Below, piece after piece: positions 45,091 to 55,340 of a stretch of 64,000 nucleotides of DNA. Made by a program: the position numbers and the translations under genes. The stretch is from Marinomonas polaris DSM 16579. Its GTDB lineage: Bacteria > Pseudomonadota > Gammaproteobacteria > Pseudomonadales > Marinomonadaceae. The first letter of the stretch is position 1; each line of letters opens with the position of its first letter. The notes beneath the pieces were generated by a model, which saw nothing but the letters and a program-made list of their open reading frames with translations, was not told the DNA's origin and ran no database searches. The DNA is taken from positions 62,001 through 126,000 of the forward strand of contig NZ_FQVF01000006.1 in assembly GCF_900129155.1 (NCBI RefSeq). Direction: 5' to 3'.

Positions 45091-48000
45091 ATGATTCCAA
45101 AGCTTTCTGAAGTCTCGCCGATCCAGGCTAAATACCTTTCTTTCATCGAACGCCTGAAAGCTTCAGGATTCTCAGGAGACACCAATCCTGATTACGCCAA
45201 TCGCGTTGTTCTGTCGACCGATAACTCAATTTATCAAGTATTACCTCAAGGAGTTATCTTCCCTAAGAATACCCAAGATATTCAGTTGTTGGTGCAGTTA
45301 TCCAACCAAGAAGAATTTTACGATATCGTGTTAAGCCCTAGAGGCGGTGGAACAGGTACCAACGGTCAGTCGCTGACGGATGGATTAGTGATTGATCTAT
45401 CCAAGCATATGAACCGTATTTTGGAAATTAACCCAGAAGAAGGTTGGGCTCGTGTTGAAGCTGGTGTAGTAAAAGATCAGCTAAATAAAGCCATCAAGCC
45501 CCATGGTTTGTTTTTCGCACCAGAATTATCAACCAGCAATCGTGCTACCATTGGCGGCATGATCAATACCGATGCCAGCGGACAAGGCTCGGTAATGTAT
45601 GGGAAAACACGCGACCATGTTCTTTCACTCAAAACCGTATTGTTAGATGGGCATCTACTAGAATCTTCTCCTATTGATGACGAGATACTTGCTAACATCC
45701 AAAGCGGTAGCAATTATTCCGCTCATGCTCACCGTGTTGTAGATAACATTCAGAAAAGCAAAGCTCAACAAATCAAAGACACCTTTCCTGAACTTAACCG
45801 CTGTTTAACCGGCTATGATTTGGCTCACATTCGTACAGAGGATGGTCAATTCAATATGAACTCGGTGCTATGCGGATCAGAAGGCACATTAGGTTTTATT
45901 GTCGAAGCCAAAGTAAACCTTCTAGCTATTCCGACTTATGCAGCCTTAGTGAATATTCGTTATGACAGCTTTGAAGGTTCGCTTCGTCATGCTCGTGAAC
46001 TACTGGCTGCTAAACCAACCTCTATCGAAACCGTCGACTCCAAAGTTCTCGGTCTTGCTAAAGGCGACATCATTTGGAACTCCGTATCTGAGTATTTCCC
46101 AGAAAACACCGGGGAAAATATCCAAGGCATTAATCTAGTAGAATACACAGGGAATGATGAACAAGAAGTTGCTGATAAAATTAAGGTCCTAACCGACAAG
46201 CTGGATGCCTTAGCCAAACAAGGCGGTAGTAGCGCTCTTGGTTATACCATTGCCATGGGACACGACAGTGTTAACAAGCTTTGGACAATGCGTAAAAAAT
46301 CCGTTGGTCTGCTCGGTAATGCAAAGGGAGAAAAGCGTCCCATTCCCTTCGTTGAAGATACCGCCGTGCCGCCAGAAAACCTTGCTGACTATATTATGGA
46401 ATTTCGCGCTGTTCTAGACAGCTACAATGTGCAATATGGCATGTTCGGTCATGTTGATGCTGGTGTATTGCATGTTCGCCCTGCGCTTGATCTTAAGGAT
46501 GAATCACAAGAACCTATGATCCGAGAGATCACCGACAAGGTGGTCGCACTCACACAAAAATATAATGGTTTGCTGTGGGGCGAGCATGGTAAAGGTGTTC
46601 GTTCTGAATACGCCCCAGCTTTTTTCGGCGAGCTGTATCCTAGCGTTCAACAAGTTAAAGGCGCTTTTGATCCAAGAAATCAATTAAACCCTGGAAAAAT
46701 TGCTACACCATTTGAATTAGGTGCGGATTTATTAAAAATCGATGCGGTACCGCTGCGTGGTCAATTTGATCGTCAGATTCCGCTTCAAAACCGCGATCAG
46801 TTTCAGGAAGGCATGTATTGCAACGGCAACGGCGCCTGCTATAACTTTGATCCAAATGATGCTATGTGCCCTTCCTGGAAAGGCACACGAGATCGCCGTC
46901 ATTCGCCAAAAGGTCGTGCCTCATTAATGCGCGAATGGCTACGCGGAATGAGCCAGCAAGGCGTTGATACGGTTGAAGCTAGCAAAAACGCCAAAGACAG
47001 CAATTTTCTTTTCAGCTTTTTGCCAAGACTTAAAAACACGCTAGCGAAACGTCGCGGAGACTATGACTTCTCCAACGAAGTCCACGATTCCATGATGGGC
47101 TGTTTAGCGTGCAAGTCCTGTGTTGGGCAATGCCCAATAAAAGTCGATGTACCTGAGTTCAGAGCGAAATTTTTAGAGCTTTACTACAGCCGCTATCTGC
47201 GACCAGCTAAAGATTATCTTATCGGCTCGTTAGAATTCATGATGCCGACGATGGCGATATTTCCGCAACCATACAATTGGTTGGTGAGCCGTAGTTGGGT
47301 TAATCACTTCAGCAGCAAGTACATAGGTTTGGCCGACAACCCCAAATTGAGCAAGCTCAATTTAAAAAAAGAAATGTCGCGTCGTGGCATCCGGTTGGCT
47401 ACGCCTTTGGCCATTGAAGCCTTAAGTCCAAAAGACAGAACCCGCGCCGTCATTGTGGTACAAGATGCTTTCACCAGTTACTTTGAAACCGAATTGGTAC
47501 TAGACACTATGGAAACCTTGAGTCGTCTAGGCTTCCAAGCTTACCTTGCGCCTTACATGCCTAATGGCAAACCATTGCATGTACATGGCTTCATGAAAGC
47601 TTTTAACCGCACTGCTCGTAAGAACTTAGATATGCTGCAAAGCTTGGCATTCTATGGCTTGCCATTTATCGGCATTGATCCTTCGATGACATTGACTTAT
47701 CGATCGGAATACACCAAAGCCTTTAGTGATACTCGACAAATACCTAACATCCAGTTGATGCAAGAATGGTTGATGAAGAAAAGTGCACATCTCATCAAAC
47801 AGCCTTTAATGTGCGATAACTCGACTTACCACCTAATGACCCACTGCACAGAAAAAACCAATGCGCCAGCGTCTATTCAAGACTGGCAAAAAGTCTACAG
47901 CATTTTAGGGCTTGAACTAAAAGTTGAAAACGTCGGTTGCTGCGGCATGGCCGGCACTTATGGACATGAAACGGCCAACAAAGAAACTTCAAAAACCATT

Positions 48001-48165
48001 TATGACTTATCTTGGAAAGAAAGAGTAACCGATCCAGGTTTACTCGGAAAACTAGTGGCAACAGGCTACTCTTGTCGTAGTCAAGCCAAACGTTTCGATG
48101 ATGTTGCCATACCTCATCCAGTGCAGGCCATCTTAAAACACTTAAGAGAAGCAACCGTTAACTAG
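45091..48165 (+). CDS. ydiJ: FAD/FeS D-2-hydroxyglutarate dehydrogenase, YdiJ-type
   Basis: The 1024-residue protein matches E. coli YdiJ. Residues 1-560 form FAD_binding_4 plus FAD-oxidase C domains (SPRGGGTGTNGQSLTDG, HGKGVRSEYAP). The middle has CNGNGACYNFDPNDAMCPSW and CLACKSCVGQCPIKV, two Cys-rich regions; the C-terminal CCG-type region has MTHCTEK and VGCCGMAGTYGHE. It likely oxidises a D-2-hydroxyacid (D-2-hydroxyglutarate, by recent YdiJ assignments) and passes electrons to the quinone pool. Single gene; ribosome site GGAG. Confidence 0.9.
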   Translation: MIPKLSEVSPIQAKYLSFIERLKASGFSGDTNPDYANRVVLSTDNSIYQVLPQGVIFPKNTQDIQLLVQLSNQEEFYDIVLSPRGGGTGTNGQSLTDGLVIDLSKHMNRILEINPEEGWARVEAGVVKDQLNKAIKPHGLFFAPELSTSNRATIGGMINTDASGQGSVMYGKTRDHVLSLKTVLLDGHLLESSPIDDEILANIQSGSNYSAHAHRVVDNIQKSKAQQIKDTFPELNRCLTGYDLAHIRTEDGQFNMNSVLCGSEGTLGFIVEAKVNLLAIPTYAALVNIRYDSFEGSLRHARELLAAKPTSIETVDSKVLGLAKGDIIWNSVSEYFPENTGENIQGINLVEYTGNDEQEVADKIKVLTDKLDALAKQGGSSALGYTIAMGHDSVNKLWTMRKKSVGLLGNAKGEKRPIPFVEDTAVPPENLADYIMEFRAVLDSYNVQYGMFGHVDAGVLHVRPALDLKDESQEPMIREITDKVVALTQKYNGLLWGEHGKGVRSEYAPAFFGELYPSVQQVKGAFDPRNQLNPGKIATPFELGADLLKIDAVPLRGQFDRQIPLQNRDQFQEGMYCNGNGACYNFDPNDAMCPSWKGTRDRRHSPKGRASLMREWLRGMSQQGVDTVEASKNAKDSNFLFSFLPRLKNTLAKRRGDYDFSNEVHDSMMGCLACKSCVGQCPIKVDVPEFRAKFLELYYSRYLRPAKDYLIGSLEFMMPTMAIFPQPYNWLVSRSWVNHFSSKYIGLADNPKLSKLNLKKEMSRRGIRLATPLAIEALSPKDRTRAVIVVQDAFTSYFETELVLDTMETLSRLGFQAYLAPYMPNGKPLHVHGFMKAFNRTARKNLDMLQSLAFYGLPFIGIDPSMTLTYRSEYTKAFSDTRQIPNIQLMQEWLMKKSAHLIKQPLMCDNSTYHLMTHCTEKTNAPASIQDWQKVYSILGLELKVENVGCCGMAGTYGHETANKETSKTIYDLSWKERVTDPGLLGKLVATGYSCRSQAKRFDDVAIPHPVQAILKHLREATVN

Positions 48166-48189
48166 CAACTAAACTTGATAGACTATAAT

Positions 48190-48215
48190 AAGGCTCGGCA
48201 TTCCGAGCCTTATCT
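48190..48215 (+). terminator. Terminator of ydiJ
   Basis: AAGGCTCGG-CATT-CCGAGCCTT, followed by TATCTTTTTC; the T-run is imperfect. Confidence 0.65.
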
Positions 48216-48266
48216 TTTTCTGATACAAAGTCTTTAATCGAATACTTAATTTTTGAAAGGAACACC

Positions 48267-49007
48267 ATGAGTCACCAAAATTTACTACATGACAGTGCCG
48301 ATGAACTTGGCCCTATTCGCATATTTGATGATGGCCAATATCGTATTCTGTCATTTGCTGAAGGTGACGAACAGAGCCGAATCCGTCTTTCTACTCCACA
48401 TATTTTGCAGCATGAATACACTCAAGCCATGATGCTGCCTTTACTATTCTGTGAGCCGAAACGAGTCTGTATATTAGGTCTTGGAGGCGGAACCTTACTT
48501 AACGCGCTTCACTATACTGTTCCTGCAATTCATATTACTGCCGTCGAACTTCGTCAAGAAGTGATGGATGCTGCTGAGATGTATTTCAAACTACCAACAG
48601 GTAAACGCATCAGTTTAGAAGTTGCCAATGCCATTGATTACATGACTGAAGGTCTACCCAAAAAAGTCGATTTATTAATGACAGATCTTTATAACACCGA
48701 AGGAATGGATCGCTCTGTTCTTCAAGCAAGTTTTATTGAGAATTGTGCGAAAAATATCAAAGAAGATGGTTGGTTAGCTTTAAATTGTTGGATCGATCAG
48801 AAAAATAATCATGAACTCACCGACATCATCAAACAGCACTTCAATGACGTACGAGCATTAGATACGGGCAGTGGTAATTGGGTCATTATCGCTGGTAAAA
48901 GAATGAACCACAGTAACGCTAAAGAACTCAAAGCGGCAGCGCAAAAGCTAAGCGATAAAATGGGCTTCCAGTTAACTAAATGGCTATCTAGGTTGTCGGA
49001 AATTTAA
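48267..49007 (+). CDS. Spermidine-synthase-like methyltransferase-fold protein
   Basis: The 246-residue Rossmann-fold protein resembles the spermidine synthase family (SpeE-like). VCILGLGGGTLLNALHY is the SAM-binding motif I, followed by ITAVELRQEVMDAA, VANAIDYMT and VDLLMTDLYNTEG. Two canonical polyamine aminopropyltransferase features, the GxGDG and the DSTDP loop with catalytic Asp, are altered (GLGGG; TDLYNTEG), so transferase activity on putrescine is doubtful. It may be a non-canonical member. Ornithine decarboxylase is 20 kb away. Terminated by a strong hairpin. Confidence 0.75.
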   Translation: MSHQNLLHDSADELGPIRIFDDGQYRILSFAEGDEQSRIRLSTPHILQHEYTQAMMLPLLFCEPKRVCILGLGGGTLLNALHYTVPAIHITAVELRQEVMDAAEMYFKLPTGKRISLEVANAIDYMTEGLPKKVDLLMTDLYNTEGMDRSVLQASFIENCAKNIKEDGWLALNCWIDQKNNHELTDIIKQHFNDVRALDTGSGNWVIIAGKRMNHSNAKELKAAAQKLSDKMGFQLTKWLSRLSEI

Positions 49008-49033
49008 TTCCACTTACCTTATTCTCTGAAAAC

Positions 49034-49076
49034 AAAAATGCCGCTTGTCTTTTTATAAGAATAAGCGGCATTTTTC
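49034..49076. terminator. Bidirectional terminator between the SpeE-like gene and pgm
   Basis: AAAAATGCCGCTT pairs perfectly with AAGCGGCATTTTT around a 16-nt loop. Confidence 0.85.
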
Positions 49077-49106
49077 ATTACAAATTCACTCTAAGTTGAA
49101 TATCGA

Positions 49107-50750
49107 CTAACTACCTAGCACACTATCTACTAAGGCTTTCGCCTCGCTTTCGAGTTCAGCAAGATGATCTTCTGAAATAAAGCTTTCTAGGTAGATTTTA
49201 TAAACATTTTCCGTGCCAGATGGTCTAGCCGCAAACCATCCATTTTCAGTAGAAACTTTCAAACCACCAATAGCGGCATCATTGCCCGGTGCATGCGTTA
49301 ATACAGACACAATCGTTTCACCAGCCAATTGCGTTTGCGTAACGTTTTTTGCATCCAACGCACCCAATAATGCTTTCTGTGCCGTGGTAGCAACAACGTC
49401 AATACGCTTATAAAAAGGCTTACCATATTTAGCAACTTGTGCTTCATATAGTGTCTGTGGATCTTTACCTGTTACCGCTAAGATCTCGGCAGCAAGCAAA
49501 GCCATTATGAATCCATCTTTATCTGTGGTCCAAACACTCGCGTCTTTACGTAGGAACGATGCTCCCGCGCTTTCTTCTCCGCCAAACGCCATAGTGCCTT
49601 CGTATAACCCTTCTACGTACCACTTAAAGCCAACTGGCACTTCGCACAACTTACGACCAAGCCCAGCTACCACACGATCAATCATGCCGCTGGAAACTAG
49701 CGTTTTGCCAAATTGAATTTCTTGTGGCCACTGCTTTCTGTGTTGCGATAAGTACTCAATCGCAACTGCTAGATACGCATTTGGATTCATTAACCCAAAG
49801 TTAGCACACACAATACCATGACGGTCATAATCAGGATCGTTACCCACTGCAATATCAAAGTCATCTTTCAACTTTAACAGCCCTTGCATGGAATACGGTG
49901 AAGAACAATCCATGCGGATGCGACCATCTTTATCAAGCGGCACAAAACGGAAGGTTGGATCGACTTCTTTATTAACGACTGTAATGTCTACACCATATTT
50001 TTTTGCAATGGGTTCCCAGTAATGAATACCTGAACCGCCCATAGGATCAACACCAATTCGAATCTTCGCATCAGCGATGGCTTTCATATCAATGACATTT
50101 TCAAGATCATTCACATAATGATTAATATAGTCAAAAGGCTCTATTAAACCGCTACTTTCAACTTCTTCTAGAGAAAAACGCTTTACGCCTTGTAGGTTTT
50201 TTTCTAGCAAAGCGTTCGCTCTCTTTGCTACCCAATCGGTAATGTCTTTGTCTGCTGGACCACCTTTGCTGGAATTATATTTAATACCACCATCTTCCGG
50301 CGGATTATGAGAAGGCGTAATAACAATACCATCACTAGTGTCTGTTTCTATCTTGTTGTGTGTTAACACTGCGTGAGAAATAACCGGCGTTGGCGTGTAA
50401 CCGCCATTCAGCTGAGTGCGAACCCTCACACCATTAGCTGTGAGCACGCTCACTGTTGTTTGAAAAGCAGCTTCAGACAAAGCATGCGTGTCTTTACCTA
50501 AGTATAACGGACCAGAGACATTTTGAGATTGACGGTATTCCGCAATAGCCTGAGCAATGGCTAAGATATGATTTTCATTAAAACTGGTTAATAAGGCACT
50601 ACCACGATGACCTGATGTACCAAAGCTGACTCGTTCATCTGGGTGAGTAGTAATTCGAGGCTTTTTCAAATAATAAGCCGACATAAGTTCAGGGAGATTT
50701 ACAAGTAAATCGTAAGAAGCAAGCTGCCCTGCTTGAGGATGAATTGCCAT
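49107..50750 (-). CDS. pgm: Phosphoglucomutase (alpha-D-glucose phosphate-specific)
   Basis: The enzyme interconverts glucose-1-phosphate and glucose-6-phosphate, feeding UDP-glucose and glycogen routes. It has 547 residues, as E. coli Pgm (546). The active-site Ser is in VITPSHNPPEDGGIKYN; metal-binding GNDPDYDRHGIV, sugar-binding FGGEESAG, and phosphate-binding ARPSGTENVYKIYLESF follow. All are intact. It is a single gene with a bidirectional terminator after it. Confidence 0.97.
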   Translation of the reverse strand: MAIHPQAGQLASYDLLVNLPELMSAYYLKKPRITTHPDERVSFGTSGHRGSALLTSFNENHILAIAQAIAEYRQSQNVSGPLYLGKDTHALSEAAFQTTVSVLTANGVRVRTQLNGGYTPTPVISHAVLTHNKIETDTSDGIVITPSHNPPEDGGIKYNSSKGGPADKDITDWVAKRANALLEKNLQGVKRFSLEEVESSGLIEPFDYINHYVNDLENVIDMKAIADAKIRIGVDPMGGSGIHYWEPIAKKYGVDITVVNKEVDPTFRFVPLDKDGRIRMDCSSPYSMQGLLKLKDDFDIAVGNDPDYDRHGIVCANFGLMNPNAYLAVAIEYLSQHRKQWPQEIQFGKTLVSSGMIDRVVAGLGRKLCEVPVGFKWYVEGLYEGTMAFGGEESAGASFLRKDASVWTTDKDGFIMALLAAEILAVTGKDPQTLYEAQVAKYGKPFYKRIDVVATTAQKALLGALDAKNVTQTQLAGETIVSVLTHAPGNDAAIGGLKVSTENGWFAARPSGTENVYKIYLESFISEDHLAELESEAKALVDSVLGS

Positions 50751-50881
50751 ATTTTAAATGCCCTATTAAGTCATTGAAACCGATGCAATTAGTCTCTCTT
50801 ATAATCACATCTGTTTCAATGACTTAACTTAGGTATTACTTAACTTAGACAATTAATTCAAGTATCGAAAAGAATGAGCAA

Positions 50882-52006
50882 TTAACGCTTACGCAGTATC
50901 AAACTACCTATTGAGTAACCTGCACCAAACGAACAAATCACACCAATATCGCCTGCAGCCAAGTCTTTATGGTGCTTAGCAAAAGCAATAATAGAGCCAG
51001 CAGAAGCGGTATTTGCATATTCATCAAGAACCACTGGCGCCTCTTCAAGCGTCGCGTCGCGGCCTAGTAATCGTTTACTGATTAACAAATTCATATTGAT
51101 ATTAGCTTGATGTAACCACCAGCGCTTCAACTCTGACACTTGAATACCATGGCTCTTTAAATGACTTTCAATATGATCTGCTGCCATAGGGCAAACTTCC
51201 TTGAAAACTTTTCGACCATTCTGATGGAACAACATATCTGCCGAATAAGGATCTTCATCGGTGACGCGAGTCGTATAACCAAAGTTAGAGCGAATATTGT
51301 TCGAATAGGAGGTAATACATTTGCTACTTAGCACATCAAAAGAATGAGCTGACTGACAAGTTTCGCTGCTCTCAACCACCACAGCGGTTGCTACATCACC
51401 AAAGATAAAGTGCGAATCCCTATCCATGTAGTTAACTTGAGGAGATGTCAGTTCAGGGTTTATCACCAGCACGCCTTTTGAAGAGCCTGCTTTTATTGCA
51501 TCAACAGCACGTTGCAAACCAAAAGTAGCGGCCGAGCACGCAACCAGCATATCAAAACCAAAACCTTCTATACCTAATGCGGCTTGAACTTCAATAGCGA
51601 TAGCAGGATATGAACGCTGTGTATAAGCACATGAGACAATCACCATATCTATATCGCTGGCTTTTTTATTTGCCGCTTCAAGCGCTTTTTTCGCAGCGGC
51701 GATAGCCATTTCAGCTTGATGGGATACTTGTTCGTCGTTGCGAACCTCAAGTATTGGGCGCATTCGATTGATGTCTAATGCACCCTCTTTAGAATAAATA
51801 TAGCGACTTTTTATACCGGACGCCTTTTCAATAAATGCAGCACTAGAAAGAGGCTTAGCTTCTATCTGGCCTTTCTCAATAGCATCAAAGTTTTTGGCAT
51901 TAAATTGCTCAGCCCAAGCATTATAGCTGTCTACCAGCTCTTCATTGCTAATGCTGTATGCGGGAGTCCAAAGACCAACTCCACTAATGACGACAGAAGA
52001 AATCAT
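50882..52006 (-). CDS. Beta-ketoacyl-ACP synthase III family protein (long form)
   Basis: From ATG 52006 (preceded by AAGGA) it has 374 residues, longer than E. coli FabH (317). The catalytic triad is Cys157 in DMLVACSAATFG, His in WWLHQANINM, and Asn in DEYANTASAGSI. The fold is intact. Its length and opening (SSVVISGVGLWTPAYSI) suggest the PA3286 group of Pseudomonas, which condenses acyl-CoA with malonyl-ACP, but I judge this from memory. A frame reaching back to 52171 adds unrelated residues. Divergent from the patatin. Confidence 0.85.
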   Translation of the reverse strand: MISSVVISGVGLWTPAYSISNEELVDSYNAWAEQFNAKNFDAIEKGQIEAKPLSSAAFIEKASGIKSRYIYSKEGALDINRMRPILEVRNDEQVSHQAEMAIAAAKKALEAANKKASDIDMVIVSCAYTQRSYPAIAIEVQAALGIEGFGFDMLVACSAATFGLQRAVDAIKAGSSKGVLVINPELTSPQVNYMDRDSHFIFGDVATAVVVESSETCQSAHSFDVLSSKCITSYSNNIRSNFGYTTRVTDEDPYSADMLFHQNGRKVFKEVCPMAADHIESHLKSHGIQVSELKRWWLHQANINMNLLISKRLLGRDATLEEAPVVLDEYANTASAGSIIAFAKHHKDLAAGDIGVICSFGAGYSIGSLILRKR

Positions 52007-52252
52007 GGGATTATCCTTTTTCTTATTATTCAAAAAGTATCTATTTATCTTTTTGTATCTATTGCGATAAAGAGTATAGCTAGGATTGTGAAGTAGATTG
52101 CGTGGACAGTCTACAATTAGTAATAACAAGGGCCCAATATCATTCAAAACACTTATATCAAGGTGTGGCATTATTCGCTAGGTCGAACCATACTGCATAA
52201 AAGCGAGTGATTGTTTTAATAGAAGAAAATAGTATTTTATGAGATACATGGA

Positions 52253-53431
52253 ATGCTTGAACAGATTCAGACTAAGCGAGCCTTTATGACAAATAACAAT
52301 GCATTAATATTATCTGGCGGTGGCGCTCGTGCGGCCTATCAAGTGGGTGTTTTATCTGCTATGGGAAAGATGCGCCCTAAACATACGCCTCTTCCCTTTC
52401 CCATATTATGTGGTACCTCTGCTGGCGCGTTAAATGCCACCATGCTAGCGTCTCATGCTGATAATTTTTCCAAAGCCGTATCTTCACTGGCTTTTGTTTG
52501 GCGTCACTTAACACCAGACCAAATATATACAGTCGGACGCTGGCCAGTGGCTAGCTCACTAACAAAAACCCTATTATCGCTTTTCCACCTCCATAATCAC
52601 GATAGTTCTATCGCGCTTATGGATAACACGCCGTTAAAAGAGCTACTCACCAATCATTTAGATTTTACGAGAATAAACACTGCAATTGATAGACATCAGC
52701 TAAAGGCTTTGGCTATCACTGCAATGAGTTATAGTACTGGGGAATCGACTACTTTTTTTCAAGGCTCTCCTGATTTACAGGCATGGCAAGGAAATCGACG
52801 AAAAGGTGTGGCAGCAAATCTAGGGGTCGATCACCTATTAGCATCTAGCGCTATTCCAACGATATTTCCTGCTCATAAAATTCATAACCACTATTATGGC
52901 GATGGCGCTATACGCCAAAAATCCGCAATTTATCCTGCTCTTAAATTAGGCGCAGATAAGCTATTTATCATTGGCGTGAGTGGCAACCGAAGTGCAAAAA
53001 AGTGGGCAACACAGGAAAAAGACGTCGATACTAGCGCGCCGAGTATGGCTCAAATTCTCGGACAACTATTAAATAGCGCATTCATCGACAATCTTGAAGA
53101 CGATATCTATCAACTAGAAATCATGAATAGCCTTATTCGTGATCTTCCAAAAGACAAACAAGCCAATCACCAAAACCTCCCTACGGAGACATTAATTATC
53201 TCTCCATCAGAAGAGCTAAATGAGATAGCTCATCATTACATAGCAACTTTACCTAAAAACATTAGAATTCTTTTAAAAGCCGCCGGAGGTTCAACAAGAG
53301 AAAAAATCAGTTCTGCAGCGAGTTACTTACTCTTCACACCACAGTATTGTCGAGCATTAATGGATTTAGGATATCAAGATGCCATGTGGGAAAAGGATCG
53401 AATCATCGCTTTCTTTGAAAATAGCCATTAA
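52253..53431 (+). CDS. Patatin-like phospholipase
   Basis: A lipid acyl hydrolase of the patatin family, 392 residues. The oxyanion loop is LILSGGGARAAYQVGVLSAMG (20-40), the nucleophile Ser56 sits in GTSAGALNA, and the Asp in YYGDGAIRQ (DG-A in place of the usual DGG) completes the dyad. No signal peptide is seen. Start could be 52253 or the Met at 52286, which begins nearer the conserved core. Convergent with murI, only 3 bp apart, with no terminator between. Divergent from the KASIII gene, which suggests a lipid-related pair. Confidence 0.88.
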   Translation: MLEQIQTKRAFMTNNNALILSGGGARAAYQVGVLSAMGKMRPKHTPLPFPILCGTSAGALNATMLASHADNFSKAVSSLAFVWRHLTPDQIYTVGRWPVASSLTKTLLSLFHLHNHDSSIALMDNTPLKELLTNHLDFTRINTAIDRHQLKALAITAMSYSTGESTTFFQGSPDLQAWQGNRRKGVAANLGVDHLLASSAIPTIFPAHKIHNHYYGDGAIRQKSAIYPALKLGADKLFIIGVSGNRSAKKWATQEKDVDTSAPSMAQILGQLLNSAFIDNLEDDIYQLEIMNSLIRDLPKDKQANHQNLPTETLIISPSEELNEIAHHYIATLPKNIRILLKAAGGSTREKISSAASYLLFTPQYCRALMDLGYQDAMWEKDRIIAFFENSH

Positions 53432-53434
53432 TCA

Positions 53435-54262
53435 CTAAATCAATACGTGCCTGCAGCCCTTAATGGCGCTTGATGATATAACCCATGAATTCAGGCGCTG
53501 CATATTTTTAAACCCAAGTGAGCTGCAAAGTTCTATACTGCCTTGATTTTCACTGCTGTCTTGATGTTTAGAAACAGCATCAAGTAACTGGCTCATATCA
53601 TTCGGATAAGACTCTGTGAGGCGACGAATTAACTGAGCTGTCACTCCTTCACTAGGCTCTATGATTTCGCATTCACTTCCCAGTATTTGCTCAAACAAAT
53701 GTTTAACCAAAGGATAATGAGTGCAAGCCAATACCAAGGTATCGATATTTTGAGCGAGCATTTCTTGGCTTAATTGCTCAATGGTTTGTTTAACTTTTTC
53801 TTCTGTTTCTGGCCAAGCATCAATGTCAAAGGCTAACGTTGAGCTAGACATAATAGATACATGACTGTCCTCTTTCCAAAGATCGATCAATTGATTTAAG
53901 CGCGGACTTTCAGCTGTTACAGGTGTTGCCAGCACCGCCACTCTGCGTTTTTTACTAAGGCGAAAAGCAGGTTTTACAGCAGGCTCGACACCTATAATTG
54001 GCAATAATGTGCTAGCTCGAAGTGCATCAATCGCCGCCACCGTCGCGGTATTACAAGCAACAACAATGGCGCAAACCTTTTCATTCTCAAAAAACCGTCC
54101 AACTTTTACCAGTCTATCTTGTAATTGAGTAATGCTTTTAGTGCCATATGGTGCAAAAGCATCGTCGGCCAAATACACCAGATCAAGATAAGGATGTTTT
54201 TGGTGTATGGCATTAAGGATGGTTAATCCTCCTGCTCCAGAATCCATCACGCCGACTTTCAC
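53435..54262 (-). CDS. murI: Glutamate racemase
   Basis: MurI makes D-glutamate for peptidoglycan. The 275-residue protein has [14 protein letters not shown] near the start and the paired catalytic Cys: Cys70 in [12 protein letters not shown] and Cys180 in [11 protein letters not shown]. All signature residues are intact. It is the last gene of the envelope operon; its ATG overlaps the murB stop by 4 bp (ATGA). Confidence 0.97.
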   Translation of the reverse strand: MKVGVMDSGAGGLTILNAIHQKHPYLDLVYLADDAFAPYGTKSITQLQDRLVKVGRFFENEKVCAIVVACNTATVAAIDALRASTLLPIIGVEPAVKPAFRLSKKRRVAVLATPVTAESPRLNQLIDLWKEDSHVSIMSSSTLAFDIDAWPETEEKVKQTIEQLSQEMLAQNIDTLVLACTHYPLVKHLFEQILGSECEIIEPSEGVTAQLIRRLTESYPNDMSQLLDAVSKHQDSSENQGSIELCSSLGFKNMQRLNSWVISSSAIKGCRHVLI

Positions 54263-55332
54263 TTAAGTATCTCCATACCAAGAGGCAACTGAACGGGCTC
54301 TCGCTCCAAGTGAACACCATACTTATCGAAAACTGATTGTTTTATTTGCGCTTCTAGCTCTAGTAAAGTAGTAGCTTTGGTTTCAGAATGATTCACTAAC
54401 ACCAAGGCCTGTTTTTCATACACACCGACACCTTGATATTGCTTACCCTTCCAACCAGCTTGATCAATCAGCCATCCTGCAGCCAATTTAAAACCTCCTT
54501 CAAATGGAAAAGACACCAGATTAGGAAAGCACTCTTTTAATTCATCATGCTGGATTTTGCTAACAATCGGATTTTTAAAAAAACTACCTGAGTTTGCTAA
54601 CACTGCTGGATCAGGTAGTTTTTCACTTCTAACGCGACATACAGTATCAAACACAGCTTGAATGTTTGGCTTTCCTTCAATTCGTTCAGACAATCCGCCA
54701 TAGCTTAATAAAAGTTCTGATTGTTTTTTCAGTGACAATTCAACCGAGGTTATGAGCAATAAATCGTTCCATTGACCTTTGAAATAACTGTCGCGATAAG
54801 CAAACCCGCAGTCTCTACCGTTTATCCAGTAAACATCGCCAGTGTTTCTATTGATAACTTGAACACGAGCTAAGACATCTTTTATTTCAACACCGTAAGC
54901 GCCGATATTTTGTACTGGAGCAGCACCTGTAGTACCTGGAATTAAAGCGAGGTTTTCTATTCCATACCATCTTTGAGCGACAGCGTATTCGACTATTTTA
55001 TGCCAGTCTTCACCAGCAGCCACGGTTAAACTAACAAGGTTACCTGCGTGCTCTCTTGCATTAATACCTGATAGTCGATTAATAATCACAAGGCCAGAAA
55101 CATCTGCTGAAATAAGCAAATTACTGCCACCACCAATCATGGTGACCCTTTTTTGAAAATGTTTTGCCCAAGCAAGTAAAACTTTTAATGAATCTATGCT
55201 CTCAGCTATCGCAAAATATTCAGCAGAGTAATCAAAGCGAAAGGTGTTATATGTGGCTAAGGAAACATTTTCTTGAATGGAATGTTCAATGCGCTGCGCA
55301 AAAGCATCTTCGGTATTGAATCGCATTTTCAT
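54259..55332 (-). CDS. murB: UDP-N-acetylenolpyruvoylglucosamine reductase
   Basis: MurB reduces UDP-GlcNAc-enolpyruvate to UDP-MurNAc with NADPH and FAD. It has 357 residues, like E. coli (342), so type I. FAD-binding motifs are [13 protein letters not shown] and [23 protein letters not shown]; the catalytic Ser region is [11 protein letters not shown], and an [17 protein letters not shown] tail follows. It lies 8 bp after the phosphatase and overlaps murI by 4 bp. Confidence 0.97.
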   Translation of the reverse strand: MKMRFNTEDAFAQRIEHSIQENVSLATYNTFRFDYSAEYFAIAESIDSLKVLLAWAKHFQKRVTMIGGGSNLLISADVSGLVIINRLSGINAREHAGNLVSLTVAAGEDWHKIVEYAVAQRWYGIENLALIPGTTGAAPVQNIGAYGVEIKDVLARVQVINRNTGDVYWINGRDCGFAYRDSYFKGQWNDLLLITSVELSLKKQSELLLSYGGLSERIEGKPNIQAVFDTVCRVRSEKLPDPAVLANSGSFFKNPIVSKIQHDELKECFPNLVSFPFEGGFKLAAGWLIDQAGWKGKQYQGVGVYEKQALVLVNHSETKATTLLELEAQIKQSVFDKYGVHLEREPVQLPLGMEILK

Positions 55333-55340
55333 TGTCTGAT

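Noticed and set aside
52007-52171. Upstream extension of the KASIII protein
   Set aside because: Non-homologous residues and no ribosome site; ATG 52006 is supported by AAGGA.
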